NCBI RefSeq assembly: GCF_024362345.1
Contig: NZ_CP101505.1
Span: forward strand, 2,439,501 to 2,503,500
Source of the DNA: Polaribacter dokdonensis
GTDB lineage: Bacteria > Bacteroidota > Bacteroidia > Flavobacteriales > Flavobacteriaceae
DNA: 64,000 nucleotides
Direction: 5' to 3'
Shown piece after piece: positions 1 to 9,396 of this stretch. Below the pieces are notes generated by a model. That model did not search any database. It had not been told where the DNA came from and was given only the letters and a program-made list of their open reading frames with translations. Each line of letters starts with the position of its first letter. Position 1 is the stretch's first letter. The translations under genes and the position numbers were made by a program.

Positions 1-81
1 TCAAAATTACTAAAACCTAAAGGTTATGTTGTCATAAACGTTTTAGGTGGTTATAATAAATGGAGGGCAGAGAATAAATAG
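1..81 (+). CDS. Rhodanese-like domain protein, 3' end only
   Basis: The first 26 codons in frame 1 are open and end in TAG at 79-81. The visible tail contains GGYNKW, which resembles the end of a rhodanese domain, where a GG..xW segment closes the last strand and helix after the active-site loop. The active-site cysteine lies outside the window, so catalysis cannot be judged. The gene would end about 65 bases before a strong hairpin with a T-tract, which probably terminates it. The family call rests on a short motif and is tentative. Confidence 0.45.
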   Translation, partial: SKLLKPKGYVVINVLGGYNKWRAENK

Positions 82-113
82 TTTTGTTTTACTGTTTGAT
101 TTATAGATGGTTA

Positions 114-121
114 TAAGTTTG
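114..121 (+). promoter_or_regulatory. Possible -7 box (TAAGTTTG) before the TPR/MORN gene
   Basis: TAAGTTTG fits the Bacteroidota -7 consensus TAnnTTTG. The nearest upstream TTTG (95-98) is only 15 bases away, which is shorter than usual. A transcript starting near 126 would have to pass the terminator-like hairpin at 147-191 before reaching the start codon at 203. Confidence 0.35.
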
Positions 122-146
122 TGGCCAAGTTGATAAAATAATAATG

Positions 147-191
147 GAGAATAATTACAGTATATCAGGCTGTATTTATTCTCTTTTTTTT
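147..191 (+). terminator. Rho-independent terminator or attenuator
   Basis: A 14-base arm (147-160) pairs with 170-183 with a single mismatch around a 9-base loop, and eight T residues follow at 184-191. It may end the rhodanese-like gene. It also lies only 11 bases before the start codon at 203, so it could act as an attenuator for the downstream operon. Confidence 0.7.
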
Positions 192-202
192 ATTTTAGAA
201 AA

Positions 203-3200
203 ATGAAAAGAATACTCCTTCTGTTAGTTTTCATAACTAGTGTTAGTTATGGACAAGAAAAAATTCCCTTTATTGATTACGAACAAATTAAAGAAGAAAT
301 TGCTAAAGCAGCTTCTGAGGGAGACTATGAAAAAACCTTAGAGCATATCAATAAAATAAGTGAAAATGACTCCATTTATTATACGCTTTTAACTTCAAAA
401 TCTTATTACTTATTACAACTAAAAAAGCACAAAGAAGCATTAGAAGTTGTGAATAAAGGTATAAACGATATACACAATCATTCAAAAGTGTTTTTTTATG
501 TAAATAAAGGTGTTGCACTTACTAATTTAGAAAAATATGATGAAGCCATTAAAGCATATGATGAAGGCTTAAAGATGTATCCAAATAATTTTCTTTTAAA
601 CTTCAATAAAGGTGTTGTTTTAGAAACGCAAGGAAAGTTGAATGATGCTATAGAAGCGTATAAAAAAAGTATTATTATTAATCCATTAAACAGAAAACCA
701 CACCTACAAATTGGTAATATATATTATAAGCAAGAAAGATTAACACAGGCTTTAATGTCTTTTAATATGTATTTATTGCTTCAGCCAGATGCTAATGGTG
801 CTTTTGGGGTTCTAAAATCTTTAAATAATATCGTTGTTTCTGAAAACTCAAATGTTAGAGATGAAGAATTGGAGTTAAATGATGCAGATGATTCATATGA
901 TGAAATAGATTTAGTGCTTTCTAGTAAAATAGCTATGAATGAAAAGTATGAAACTGGTAATCCTATAAATATAGCTTTAACCAAACAAAATCATGCTTTA
1001 TTTCAAAAACTAAAAGAATTTGAAGGTGAGGATAATTTTTGGACAGAGAAGTATCTTCCAATCTATAATTGGGTTTCTGAAAACGATTATTTTAATGATT
1101 TTATTTACACTTTGGTATATTCTATAGAAAATGAGGAGTACAAAAAGATTGTTGAAAAAAACATTAAAAACATAAAGGCATTTTTGCCAGCATTTCAAAC
1201 CAAATGGATTGAAATCGTATCTCAAAACAACATCAACTTTAATGGTAAAAACCAAGAGGTATTTTATGAATATAGTAACAATACTGTAAATGCTATTGGG
1301 CAAAAAATAAATGGAATTTCAGTAGGTGATTGGGAGTTTTTTAATGAATCAGGTAAAAAAATTGCAAAAGGTCAATTTAATCAAGAAGAGAAAAAAACAG
1401 GAGATTGGGTTTGGTATAATTATAAGAATAATATTAAGGAAACAGCTTCTTATGTCAATGGTAATCTAGAAGGAAAAAACTTTATGTATTATGAAAATGG
1501 TAAGAAATACATAAATGCTAATTTTAAGAATAATGCTTTAGAAGGTGAATACGAATATTTTAATGATAAAGGAGCTTTATTACAAAGAAAATATTTTAAA
1601 AATGGAGAATTAGAAGGCGTTTATCGAGCTTATTTTCCTGTTGGAGAAGATATTTTAGAATTTATAGTGCCTTATAAAAAAGGCTTGATTGAAGGCGAAG
1701 TAAAAGAGTTTTATGCCAATAAAGATATATATGAAGTTTCGAATTACACAAATGGTAAACTAGAAGGTATAGTTAAAAGATATTACTATAATAATAAAAT
1801 CTCATCAGAAATATCTTATGTAAATGGCGATTTAAGTGGACCTTATAAAGCCTATTATACAAATGGTCAAATAAGTGAAATTGGGCAAAGTTTAGAGGGT
1901 TTTTATGATGGAGATTGGAAAACTTATTACTTTGATGGTCAATTACAAAGTGAATTTAAATATAAAAAAGGCGATTTAAATGATATTTATAACTTTTATG
2001 ATACAGATGGTAAATTGTATTACACTTATGAATATAGAAGAGGAGAACTCATTGCTTATACCTTTTATAATAAAGAAGGTAAAATTATAAAAGAAGGAAG
2101 AAAAAAAGGAGGTGAGTTTTATTATGAAGGTTATTCTGCAACAGGAAATAAAATTTCTGAAGGTTTATATGATATCTCTGGAGGTAAAATGGGTGAATGG
2201 AAGTTCTATGATAATAATGGAGTTTTAAACGCAAAAGGAACTTTCAAAGAAAATAAAACCAATGGTATTTATATCACCTATTATAAAGATGGCAGTGTAG
2301 CCTCAGAAGGTGAATATAAAGACGATCTTTTAGATGGTTATTACGTAGAATATCATCCTAATAATAAAATGAAATCTCAAGGATGGTATAAGAATAATTT
2401 AGCTCATGGTGAATGGCGTTATTATTATAAAAACGGTACTTTAGAATCCATTAATTTCTTTCACAAAGGTCAGATAAATGGTAAACAAGATAATTATGAT
2501 GTTGCTGGTAACCTCAATTCTAGAACAACCTATAGTTTTGATAATCTAGTTTCAGATATCGTATACGATACAAAGGGTAATATAATTCAAACCATTAATT
2601 ATCAACCTAAAGAAAATTCTTTTAAAGTAGAACTACAACATTATAATGGTAAAGTAAGAACTAAAGTAGATTATTTAAATGGTCTAAAACATGGTAATTA
2701 TTCTTATTACTATTTTAATGGAGATAAAAGAACTACAGGCACATATGTAAATGGTAAACAGCATGGACTTTGGACATGGTATTTTGATGATGGATCTATA
2801 GAAAGTACAACTAATTTTCTTTTAGGCGAAGTAAATGATAAAACTACTAGATATTATAAAACAGGAGAGCTAGAAGCTGTTTATAATTATAATAATGGTT
2901 TAGAGGTAGGTACAGATTTAAACTATTATAAAAATGGTAAAATAGAAGTTTCTACAGAATACGTAAATGGTAAAAAACATGGAAAGAAAGTCTTATATGA
3001 TGAGTTAGGAGAACTGCAAATAATAAGGTTTTATAATCATGGGGTATTAGTTGGTTATAGTTATTTGGATAAAGAGGGTAAAGAGCTACCACAAATTAAA
3101 ATAACAAATGAAACAGCTAAGATTAAAGCCTTTTATAAATCTGGTAAGCCATCAATAGTAATGGAGTATAAAAATGGAGAAACTATCAATAATTATACCT

Positions 3201-3493
3201 CTTATCATTCTAATGGAAAGTTAGAAAGTGAATTATTTTATAAGAACGATTTAAAAAACGGAGAAGCCAAATATTATTATTCAAATGGTAATACAAGAAT
3301 GAGTGTAAACTATTTACTAGATCAAAAAAATGGTAAATTCTTAAGTTTTTATGAAGATGGAAAACCTAAAAGAGAATATAATTACATTAATGATGAGTTA
3401 CATGGTTTAGGAAAGTATTTCGATGAAAAAGGAAAATTAACAAAGAAAAAAGAGTTTGTGAATGGAGAGGTTTTTAAAGTTACACTACTTTAA
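203..3493 (+). CDS. Secreted TPR and MORN-variant (YwqK-type) repeat protein
   Basis: This 1096-residue protein begins with a signal peptide ending near SYGQ (residue 18). Residues of roughly 40-200 look like TPR helices (for example YDEAIKAYDEGLKMYPNN and LNDAIEAYKKSIIINPLN). From about residue 355 to the end it consists of about thirty degenerate repeats of 22-24 residues of the type G-x-W/Y-x-x-Y-Y-x-N-G, the MORN-variant repeat found in YwqK-like proteins. No catalytic motif is visible. Such repeats build extended beta-hairpin stacks and usually serve binding; the target here is unknown. It probably acts in the periplasm or outside the cell. The next gene overlaps its 3' end by 32 bases, which suggests translational coupling with the two transglutaminase-like proteins. 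It is unusually large for YwqK-like proteins as I remember them. Confidence 0.8.
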   Translation: MKRILLLLVFITSVSYGQEKIPFIDYEQIKEEIAKAASEGDYEKTLEHINKISENDSIYYTLLTSKSYYLLQLKKHKEALEVVNKGINDIHNHSKVFFYVNKGVALTNLEKYDEAIKAYDEGLKMYPNNFLLNFNKGVVLETQGKLNDAIEAYKKSIIINPLNRKPHLQIGNIYYKQERLTQALMSFNMYLLLQPDANGAFGVLKSLNNIVVSENSNVRDEELELNDADDSYDEIDLVLSSKIAMNEKYETGNPINIALTKQNHALFQKLKEFEGEDNFWTEKYLPIYNWVSENDYFNDFIYTLVYSIENEEYKKIVEKNIKNIKAFLPAFQTKWIEIVSQNNINFNGKNQEVFYEYSNNTVNAIGQKINGISVGDWEFFNESGKKIAKGQFNQEEKKTGDWVWYNYKNNIKETASYVNGNLEGKNFMYYENGKKYINANFKNNALEGEYEYFNDKGALLQRKYFKNGELEGVYRAYFPVGEDILEFIVPYKKGLIEGEVKEFYANKDIYEVSNYTNGKLEGIVKRYYYNNKISSEISYVNGDLSGPYKAYYTNGQISEIGQSLEGFYDGDWKTYYFDGQLQSEFKYKKGDLNDIYNFYDTDGKLYYTYEYRRGELIAYTFYNKEGKIIKEGRKKGGEFYYEGYSATGNKISEGLYDISGGKMGEWKFYDNNGVLNAKGTFKENKTNGIYITYYKDGSVASEGEYKDDLLDGYYVEYHPNNKMKSQGWYKNNLAHGEWRYYYKNGTLESINFFHKGQINGKQDNYDVAGNLNSRTTYSFDNLVSDIVYDTKGNIIQTINYQPKENSFKVELQHYNGKVRTKVDYLNGLKHGNYSYYYFNGDKRTTGTYVNGKQHGLWTWYFDDGSIESTTNFLLGEVNDKTTRYYKTGELEAVYNYNNGLEVGTDLNYYKNGKIEVSTEYVNGKKHGKKVLYDELGELQIIRFYNHGVLVGYSYLDKEGKELPQIKITNETAKIKAFYKSGKPSIVMEYKNGETINNYTSYHSNGKLESELFYKNDLKNGEAKYYYSNGNTRMSVNYLLDQKNGKFLSFYEDGKPKREYNYINDELHGLGKYFDEKGKLTKKKEFVNGEVFKVTLL

Positions 3494-5399
3494 GTTTAGT
3501 TTAGTATTATTATTTACAACTTTAAATCTTAATGCTCAATATTCAAAAGAATTTTTAAAATATAGCAAAGCTTATCCAGAGTCATCAAGGGTTAGGTTAC
3601 AGCAGAATATAGAAATTCGAATAGAAGAAAATAATGGACAAATTCTCATTAGTCAAAATGTCTTAGAAGAAGATTTATTTCTTAACGAATCTGCAACATA
3701 TAATTCAAAAAACAGATTGAGCTTTTCATCTTTTTTTGAGTTAGATAAAATAGAAGCTTCATCTTTTAATTTTAGTAATGGTAAATATTCAGAAACAGAA
3801 GTAACTAACTTTGTAGAAAAAGATGAGTTAGATGATTCTTTTTATGATGATACAAAAACATTAAATTTTATATATCCTAACTTAAAAAAAGGTTCTAAAA
3901 CCAATTTAGAGTATACTCAAATCGTAAAAAACCCACGTTTTTTAAGTACATTTTATCTAGCAGATTATTTTCCGATTATAAATAATAAAATAAAAATTAT
4001 TGCAGATAATTCTATAGGTTTAGACTTTAAAGAATTTCATACAGAGAAAGTAGATGTAAGTTTTTCAAAAAAGAAAAAACGAAAAACTACAGAGTACATC
4101 TGGCAAATTAGTAATACAAAAGACTATGATTTCGAAAATAATGCCCCTAGTTTTAAAACATTTCTACCTCATATAGTTCCACTAATTACTTCTGTAAAAC
4201 TAAAGGATAAAACAATACCCATTTTAGGTGAAGTTAAAGATCTTTATAATTGGTACTACTCTTTGGTAAAAGACATTAATAAAGATGAGCCAAATCCAGA
4301 ATTGGTGGCATTGGTAAATCAATTAACAAAAGATAAAAAAAACGATTTAGAAAAAGTAAAGGCAATATACTATTGGACTCAAAAAAACATAAAATATATA
4401 GCTTTTGAATATGCTTTAGGTGGTTTTATTCCAAGAGAATCTAATGATGTTTTTAGAAAAAAATATGGTGATTGTAAAGACAATTCTAGTATACTATATA
4501 GAATGTTAGAAATTGCTGGTTTAAATGGTAATCTAACTTGGATAGGTACTAGAAGCATACCATATACTTACAAAGAAGTACCAACTCCTGTTGTAGATAA
4601 CCATATGATTTTAACCTATAGTTTTGATAACAAAACTTACTTTTTAGATGCAACAGGTAGGTTTATTAAAATGGGTTTACCAACATCATTTATACAAGGC
4701 AAAGAAGCCCTAGTATCATACAAGGACAAGTTTAAGATTATTAAAGTACCAATTGTAGATGCTAAAGAAAATTTAGTTGTAGATGAAAACGAGATTCAGT
4801 TAAAAGACGGTCAAATAGTTGGAAAATCAAAAACTAAAATGATAGGTTATCCAAAAATAGATATTTACAATAGGTTAGAGAATTTAAACTCTAAAATTAA
4901 AACAAAAGAGTTTTATAATGTCAACTTAAAAAAGGGAAATAATAAGTTTTTAATCACTGACTTTAATGAAAATAATAAGTATGATTATGATAAAGAATTT
5001 ATAATAGATTATAATTTTAAAATTGATAATTATGCCAAACAGTTGGGCAATGAAATTTATGTTAATCTTAATTTAAATCCTTATGCATCTGATTACAAGG
5101 TTAAAAAGAATAGAAAAAGACCTATTGAATATGATTATAAAAGAGTGTTCGAAAATAGAACTACACTGTTAATTCCTAATGGGTTTGTAGTAGATTATAT
5201 ACCTGAATCAAAAACATTCAAAGATGATTTATTACAATGTGAAATAACTTATAAAATTGTTGGTAATTCAATAATTTATCATCAAATAGTTACACAAGAC
5301 TATTTAGTTTTAAACTTAGCACAACAAAAATTGGTTAATGAAACCATAAAAAAAATTGAGAAATATTATAAAGAAATTATTGTACTAAAAAAGAAATAA
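3462..5399 (+). CDS. Secreted DUF3857/transglutaminase-like protein, intact triad
   Basis: The 645-residue protein starts inside the preceding gene; the ATG at 3462 is the only one that keeps the hydrophobic signal segment (about residues 10-26, ending LNLNAQ). The N-terminal half resembles the DUF3857 beta domain. The transglutaminase-like core follows, with Cys338 in GDCKD, His381 in VDNHM and Asp396 in FLDATGR, the expected Cys-His-Asp triad. Members of this superfamily are cysteine peptidases or acyl transferases. In Bacteroidota, DUF3857-transglutaminase proteins are common and exported, with substrates mostly unknown. The gene is followed after 5 bases by a degenerate relative, so the two are likely to act together. 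Confidence 0.85.
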   Translation: MERFLKLHYFKFSLVLLFTTLNLNAQYSKEFLKYSKAYPESSRVRLQQNIEIRIEENNGQILISQNVLEEDLFLNESATYNSKNRLSFSSFFELDKIEASSFNFSNGKYSETEVTNFVEKDELDDSFYDDTKTLNFIYPNLKKGSKTNLEYTQIVKNPRFLSTFYLADYFPIINNKIKIIADNSIGLDFKEFHTEKVDVSFSKKKKRKTTEYIWQISNTKDYDFENNAPSFKTFLPHIVPLITSVKLKDKTIPILGEVKDLYNWYYSLVKDINKDEPNPELVALVNQLTKDKKNDLEKVKAIYYWTQKNIKYIAFEYALGGFIPRESNDVFRKKYGDCKDNSSILYRMLEIAGLNGNLTWIGTRSIPYTYKEVPTPVVDNHMILTYSFDNKTYFLDATGRFIKMGLPTSFIQGKEALVSYKDKFKIIKVPIVDAKENLVVDENEIQLKDGQIVGKSKTKMIGYPKIDIYNRLENLNSKIKTKEFYNVNLKKGNNKFLITDFNENNKYDYDKEFIIDYNFKIDNYAKQLGNEIYVNLNLNPYASDYKVKKNRKRPIEYDYKRVFENRTTLLIPNGFVVDYIPESKTFKDDLLQCEITYKIVGNSIIYHQIVTQDYLVLNLAQQKLVNETIKKIEKYYKEIIVLKKK

Positions 5400-5404
5400 T
5401 TACC

Positions 5405-7366
5405 ATGAAAAGAAAAATTTTAATTACGTTACTTTTAGTAGTCTACCAAATTAGTTTTTGTCAGAACACACCATTTTTTAAAGGATATGATTGGGATTCA
5501 AATCCTAATTATTCTGTTAAAGAAACTACTGAAAGTATGATTTCCATAAAAGAAAAGTTGGTTACAGAGTTTTTCTATGATGGAGATGATTTTGTGGAGT
5601 ACTTTTTAGAACATAAGGTTTTATGGTTGAATTCAGATGATGCAATCGAAGATTATAATAAGATTTATTTACCATTTTCTTCAGATTCAGAGCTACAAGT
5701 AAACAAAGCTAGAGTAATTGATGTTACAGGTAAAATTATAAATTTAGATGATTCTAAAATTCTAACTGCAGAAGATGAAGAATCAGGTAGAACCTATAAA
5801 TATTTTGCTTTCGAAGGTATTACAAAAGGAAGTTATATAGAGTTTTTGTACGTTGTAAAAAGGTCTCCTTTATACATGGGTAAAAAATTGTATGTCCAAG
5901 CATCTTACCCTAAGAAAGATGTTCAATTTGATTTATTTTCACCTTCCAATTTAGTTTTTGATTTTAAGAGCTATAATAACCTACCTGATTTTATTGAAGA
6001 TACAACTGTAGTCAATAAAAATCATTATAAATTGAGGCTGAATAAAGTAAACAAATTAGAAAACGAATATCTTTCTGCTTATAATGCCTCAAGAGGTTTT
6101 TTTATCTATAAATTAGATAGAAACACAGCTAATAACAGTAATAATATTGTTTCATATGATAAGGTTTCTCAAAATCTGTATTCTTATTATTATAAAGAGT
6201 ATTCTAAAAAAACCAATCAGGCTATTAAAACATTTATTAATGAGTTAGACTTAAATAATATAACTGAAGAAGAACAAAAGATTAGAGGTATAGATAATTA
6301 TATCAAGTCAAATGTGTTTTCCTCTGATATTGCTAGTGATGATTTGGAAAATTTAGATGAAGTTTTGTCTAAAAAAGTAGCAAATGAGACTGGAGTTTTA
6401 AAACTCTATTTAGCCTTACTAAGATCACTAAATATTAAACATGAACTTGTATTAACTAGTAATAGAAAAGAATTAAAATTTGATAGAAAATTTGAGTCTA
6501 ATAACTTTTTAACTGAATTTCTAATTTATTTTCCAAAGTATAAAAAGTATTTATCTCCAAACGCAAATAATACAAGGTATGGTTTTCCTGCACCCTATTA
6601 TACAGATAATTATGGACTATTTATAAAGGAAGTTACAGTAGGTAATTTTAAATCAGCATTAGGTAAAATTAAGTATATAAAACCAGTAAAAGCCAAAGAA
6701 AATTATGATACGATGATTGTCGATGTTAGTTTTGATAAGCAAGATCTGACTTCAAATTCTATTCATTTTGAAAGAGCTTTTAATGGTTATTATGCCATGA
6801 ATATTCAACCTTTTACCAATTTAATAGTTGGGGAGAAAAGGGAAGAGTTAATCAATAGTATTTTTGAGAATATAAGTGAGAATATAGAAATTTCTAAAAG
6901 TGAAATGGTTAACGACAAACCAGAATTGTTTGGAGTTGAACCAATTACATTTATTTCAGATTTTACGACTAATGATTTTGTGGAAAAAGCCGGTAGAAAA
7001 TATTTATTTAAACTTGGTAAGCTTATTGGTGCACAAATGCAATTATACCAAGAGAAAGAAAGAGTACTTCCTTTAGAGAACGAATTTCAAAGAAGCTATT
7101 TCAGAACAATTAATATTCAAATTCCTGATGGTTTTAAGATTACAAATTTAGATGATATTAATTTAAACAATGTTTACCTTTTAAAAGGTAAGGAGGTGTT
7201 TTCATTTAAATCTTTTTTTTCTATAGAAAATAATTTGCTTAAAATTACTGCAGATGAACATTATAGAAAGAATATAGTGCCTGTAGATATTTATGAAGAA
7301 TATCGTAAGGTAATTAATAGTGCAGCCGATTTTAATAAAATCGTACTACTTTTAGAGCTCAAATAG
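5405..7366 (+). CDS. Secreted DUF3857 protein with degenerate transglutaminase-like domain
   Basis: The 653-residue protein has a signal peptide (residues 1-19, ending SFCQ). It follows the same plan as its upstream neighbour: an N-terminal DUF3857-like beta region (about 40-230) and a transglutaminase-like helical core (about 290-395). The catalytic segment has decayed. Where the neighbour has GDCKDNSSILYRML, this protein reads NETGVLKLYLALL (about 327-339) with no cysteine, and the His and Asp segments are also unrecognisable (NNFLTEF and YLSPNANN). It is therefore predicted to be inactive as an enzyme and perhaps a partner or scaffold. It is the last gene of the three-gene unit and ends just before a strong terminator. 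Confidence 0.8.
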   Translation: MKRKILITLLLVVYQISFCQNTPFFKGYDWDSNPNYSVKETTESMISIKEKLVTEFFYDGDDFVEYFLEHKVLWLNSDDAIEDYNKIYLPFSSDSELQVNKARVIDVTGKIINLDDSKILTAEDEESGRTYKYFAFEGITKGSYIEFLYVVKRSPLYMGKKLYVQASYPKKDVQFDLFSPSNLVFDFKSYNNLPDFIEDTTVVNKNHYKLRLNKVNKLENEYLSAYNASRGFFIYKLDRNTANNSNNIVSYDKVSQNLYSYYYKEYSKKTNQAIKTFINELDLNNITEEEQKIRGIDNYIKSNVFSSDIASDDLENLDEVLSKKVANETGVLKLYLALLRSLNIKHELVLTSNRKELKFDRKFESNNFLTEFLIYFPKYKKYLSPNANNTRYGFPAPYYTDNYGLFIKEVTVGNFKSALGKIKYIKPVKAKENYDTMIVDVSFDKQDLTSNSIHFERAFNGYYAMNIQPFTNLIVGEKREELINSIFENISENIEISKSEMVNDKPELFGVEPITFISDFTTNDFVEKAGRKYLFKLGKLIGAQMQLYQEKERVLPLENEFQRSYFRTINIQIPDGFKITNLDDINLNNVYLLKGKEVFSFKSFFSIENNLLKITADEHYRKNIVPVDIYEEYRKVINSAADFNKIVLLLELK

Positions 7367-7382
7367 TCCATATTCATAAAAC

Positions 7383-7412
7383 AAAAAACCTCGCAAATTG
7401 CGAGGTTTTTTT
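7383..7412. terminator. Bidirectional terminator between the transglutaminase operon and tsf
   Basis: CCTCGCA and TGCGAGG pair around AAT, flanked by six A residues on the left and seven T residues on the right. The symmetry lets it serve both the plus-strand gene ending at 7366 and the minus-strand tsf gene ending at 7434. Confidence 0.9.
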
Positions 7413-7433
7413 ATTTGTATCTTAAAATAGAAT

Positions 7434-8405
7434 CTATCCTAAAGTTACTCTTTTAAAAGAAGATACTTCAACATCACCATACGTTTTAACGTATTCAGCA
7501 ACATTTTTCTTCTCATCTTTAATAAAAGTTTGGTCTAATAAACACTGCTCCATGTCTAAAGTAGTATTATCAGCTACGAATCTTTCCATTTTCCCTGGTA
7601 AAATTCTATCCCAAATCTTTTCTGGTTTTCCTTCAGCAGCTAATTGTGCTTTTGCATCAGCTTCAGCTTGCGCTAAAACTTCAGGAGTTAATTGAGACAT
7701 AGAAATAAATTGAGGTACATTCTTTAATGTTTTACCTAATCTACCTAACTCAATATTATCTTTTTCAATTACTGCAATTCTAGCTTCTGTTTCAGCAGCT
7801 ACATATGAAGGATCAAAATCTTTATAAGATAATGTTGTTGCTCCCATAGATGCAACTTGCATAGCAACGTCTTTTGCTAAAGTTTCAGCATTGTCTACAA
7901 CAGCAGATAAACCTACTAAAGCAGCAATTTTACCAATGTGAGTGTAAGCACCAACAAAAGCAGCGTTCACTTTTTCAAAAGCAGTAATTTCTAACTTCTC
8001 ACCAATTACACCAGTTTGTTCAACTAATTTATCAGCAACAGTCATACCACCAAAGTCAGCAGCTAAGAAATCTTCTTTATTGTCAAAGTTTAAAGCGATA
8101 TCAGCGAATTCACCTCCTAAAGCAACAAATTTATCGTTCTTACCAACAAAGTCAGTTTCACAAGCTAAAACAATAGCAACACCTTCTGTCTTGTCATCGT
8201 TTATTCTTGTAACAGCAACACCTTCTGTAGATTCTCTATCAGCTCTTTTTGCTGCAATTTTCTGTCCTTTTTTACGTAAAACGTCAATTGCTTGATCAAA
8301 ATCACCACCTGCTTCAACTAATGCCTTTTTACAGTCCATCATTCCAGCTCCAGTAGCTTCTCTTAATTTTTTAACATCAGCAGCACTTACTTTTACTGTT
8401 CCCAT
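7434..8405 (-). CDS. tsf: Translation elongation factor Ts
   Basis: EF-Ts exchanges GDP for GTP on EF-Tu in the cytoplasm. The 323-residue protein starts with the N-terminal UBA-like segment (LREATGAGMMDCKKAL, about residues 14-29) and has the conserved CETDFVGKNDKF motif that contacts EF-Tu. It is longer than the roughly 280-residue enterobacterial protein because of a larger dimerisation/coiled-coil region, which is usual for Bacteroidota. It lies 26 bases downstream of rpsB as the last gene of the ribosomal operon. Confidence 0.97.
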   Translation of the reverse strand: MGTVKVSAADVKKLREATGAGMMDCKKALVEAGGDFDQAIDVLRKKGQKIAAKRADRESTEGVAVTRINDDKTEGVAIVLACETDFVGKNDKFVALGGEFADIALNFDNKEDFLAADFGGMTVADKLVEQTGVIGEKLEITAFEKVNAAFVGAYTHIGKIAALVGLSAVVDNAETLAKDVAMQVASMGATTLSYKDFDPSYVAAETEARIAVIEKDNIELGRLGKTLKNVPQFISMSQLTPEVLAQAEADAKAQLAAEGKPEKIWDRILPGKMERFVADNTTLDMEQCLLDQTFIKDEKKNVAEYVKTYGDVEVSSFKRVTLG

Positions 8406-8431
8406 GTTATGTTTTAATTTAAAAGTTAAAC

Positions 8432-9268
8432 TTATTTTTTTTCTTCAGCTTTTTCTTCAGCTTTCGCTTCTTTAGCTGTTGTTGTTCCTTCAGTTGTATT
8501 CACTACAGCTTCTTCTAAATTAGGCTTTTCTGCTTTTTCTTTTTTAGGAGCTTTAGCTTCTTTACTTTTTTCTTTATCAGCTTTTCTTTCAGATAAACCT
8601 TCAGCAATTGCATCAGTTACAAAACCTAAAACTTTATCTATAGATTTAGAAGCATCATCATTGGCAGGAATTACATAATCTACTAATCTTGGATCAGAGT
8701 TTGTATCTACCATTGCAAAAATTGGAATGTTTAATTTTTGAGCTTCAGCTACTGCAATGTGTTCTTTTTTGATATCAATTACAAATAATGCACCAGGTAA
8801 ACGAGTCATATCAGATATAGAACCTAAATTCTTTTCTAACTTTTCTCTTTGACGATTAATCTGTAATTTTTCTCTTTTTGATAAAGCATCAAAAGAACCA
8901 TCAGTTTTCATTCTATCAATCTGAGCCATTTTCTTAACAGCTTTTCTAATAGTAACAAAGTTTGTTAACATACCACCTGGCCATCTTTCTGTAATGTAAG
9001 GCATGTTTACAGCTTTAGCTTTTTCAGCAACGATATCTTTAGCTTGCTTTTTTGTGGCTACAAATAAAATTTTACGACCAGAATTTGCAATCTTTTTTAA
9101 AGCCTCTGAAGTTTCTTCTATTTTAGCTGAAGTTTTATACAAATCAATGATGTGTACACCATTTCTTTCTGTATAAATATAAGGAGCCATGTTAGGGTTC
9201 CATTTTCTAGTTAAGTGTCCAAAATGAACACCACTATCTAGTAATTCTTGAATATTTATGTTTGCCAT
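8432..9268 (-). CDS. rpsB: 30S ribosomal protein S2
   Basis: S2 binds the head-body junction of the small subunit. The 278-residue protein shows S2 signatures such as LLDSGVHFGHLTRKWNP near the N terminus and the segments GRKILFVATKKQAKD and ERWPGGMLTNF. The last 55 or so residues form a Lys/Glu/Ala-rich, low-complexity tail, which is common in Bacteroidota S2 and probably disordered. The 152-base spacer upstream contains two hairpins that may control it separately from rplM-rpsI. Confidence 0.97.
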   Translation of the reverse strand: MANINIQELLDSGVHFGHLTRKWNPNMAPYIYTERNGVHIIDLYKTSAKIEETSEALKKIANSGRKILFVATKKQAKDIVAEKAKAVNMPYITERWPGGMLTNFVTIRKAVKKMAQIDRMKTDGSFDALSKREKLQINRQREKLEKNLGSISDMTRLPGALFVIDIKKEHIAVAEAQKLNIPIFAMVDTNSDPRLVDYVIPANDDASKSIDKVLGFVTDAIAEGLSERKADKEKSKEAKAPKKEKAEKPNLEEAVVNTTEGTTTAKEAKAEEKAEEKK

Positions 9269-9302
9269 CTTTTAAAATGTGTTTACTTTCTGTTTTGAAA
9301 TC

Positions 9303-9335
9303 AATAATTAAGTAGTCTGTCGAGTCTTAATTATT
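9303..9335 (-). promoter_or_regulatory. Hairpin in the rpsB leader
   Basis: A perfect 10-base inverted repeat (9303-9312 with 9326-9335) encloses a 13-base loop, about 35 bases before the rpsB start codon. There is no T-tract, so it is not a classic terminator. A role in S2 autoregulation or RNA processing is an inference. Confidence 0.5.
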
Positions 9336-9396
9336 TAGATACTAAACTGTTTAATATTAATTTTTGTAATAATAACAGTTCTCTAAGAAAATATAA

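Noticed and set aside
1253..3460. Repetitive DNA in the MORN gene as a tandem repeat or CRISPR-like array
   Set aside because: The repetition is at the protein level (about 23-residue MORN-variant units) with divergent bases, and there are no identical direct repeats with spacers.
8080..8295. Plus-strand open frame antisense to tsf
   Set aside because: It lies inside a certain EF-Ts gene and has no support.
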